13,356 nucleotides of DNA from Candidatus Uhrbacteria bacterium RIFCSPHIGHO2_02_FULL_53_13 (lineage in GTDB: Bacteria; Patescibacteriota; Patescibacteriia; UBA9934; UBA11717): positions 1 to 13,356 of the forward strand of contig MGDX01000038.1 of the NCBI GenBank assembly GCA_001791035.1, written 5' to 3'. Under the pieces are notes generated by a model. It saw only the letters and a program-made list of their open reading frames with translations. It did no database searches and was not told the origin of the DNA. Below are positions 13,348 to 13,356 of this stretch, piece after piece. Position numbers and translations under genes: made by a program. Position 1 is the stretch's first letter; every line of letters begins with the position of its first letter.

Positions 13348-13356
13348 TGTGGTGAC

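Noticed and set aside
1..13356. CRISPR array
   Set aside because: The repeated CCTGTTTCA motifs occur only as pairs within palindromic arms; there is no series of repeats with unique spacers and no cas gene.

Overview
This 13.4 kb window is a dense bacterial segment with about 55% GC in its core genes, judged by eye. It carries mostly housekeeping genes with very short or negative spacing. A release factor 2 gene with UGA as a working stop, a NusA with long acidic stretches, a short YidC, several 4-base ATGA gene overlaps and few clear Shine-Dalgarno sequences together suggest a Candidate Phyla Radiation (Patescibacteria) genome. That placement is inferred from sequence style and is not proven.

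Layout. Positions 1-225 hold two abutting repeat elements with nested hairpins; the second supplies the last codons and stop of rsmA. A minus-strand operon prfB > epimerase > tsaC > rsmA (3630 to 215) follows. Its promoter lies next to the groEL terminator, and prfB needs a +1 programmed frameshift at a CTT TGA C site. Next is groES-groEL (5612 to 3700, minus) behind a CIRCE-like operator and a TTGACA promoter, closed by a strong intrinsic terminator. Upstream of it is the minus-strand run nusA > yidC > nucleotidyltransferase > O-antigen-ligase-like gene (10140 to 5677), tightly spaced or overlapping by 4 bases, with a terminator-like hairpin in the nusA leader. Divergent from nusA is a plus-strand gene (10335-10964) for a protein made of five C-x4-C-x9-C-x2-H fingers. 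A perfect dyad lies between the two back-to-back promoters. After a terminator come a convergent, AT-richer minus-strand gene with an HEKIH motif (possible metallopeptidase) and yraN upstream of it. The window ends in a second copy of the long palindromic repeat found at its start.

How it fits together. Most genes serve information flow and protein quality: RF2, t6A synthesis (TsaC), 16S rRNA dimethylation (RsmA), NusA, the GroE chaperonin and the YidC insertase. The epimerase and the Wzy/WaaL-type protein point to surface glycan work. The accessory part is the finger-array gene plus the HEKIH gene, which sit between nusA and yraN, and the repeat copies at both ends. The least explained items are the five-finger protein with its dyad, the 617-residue HEKIH protein and the palindromic repeats. 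No CRISPR array, rRNA, tRNA or transposase gene was seen.
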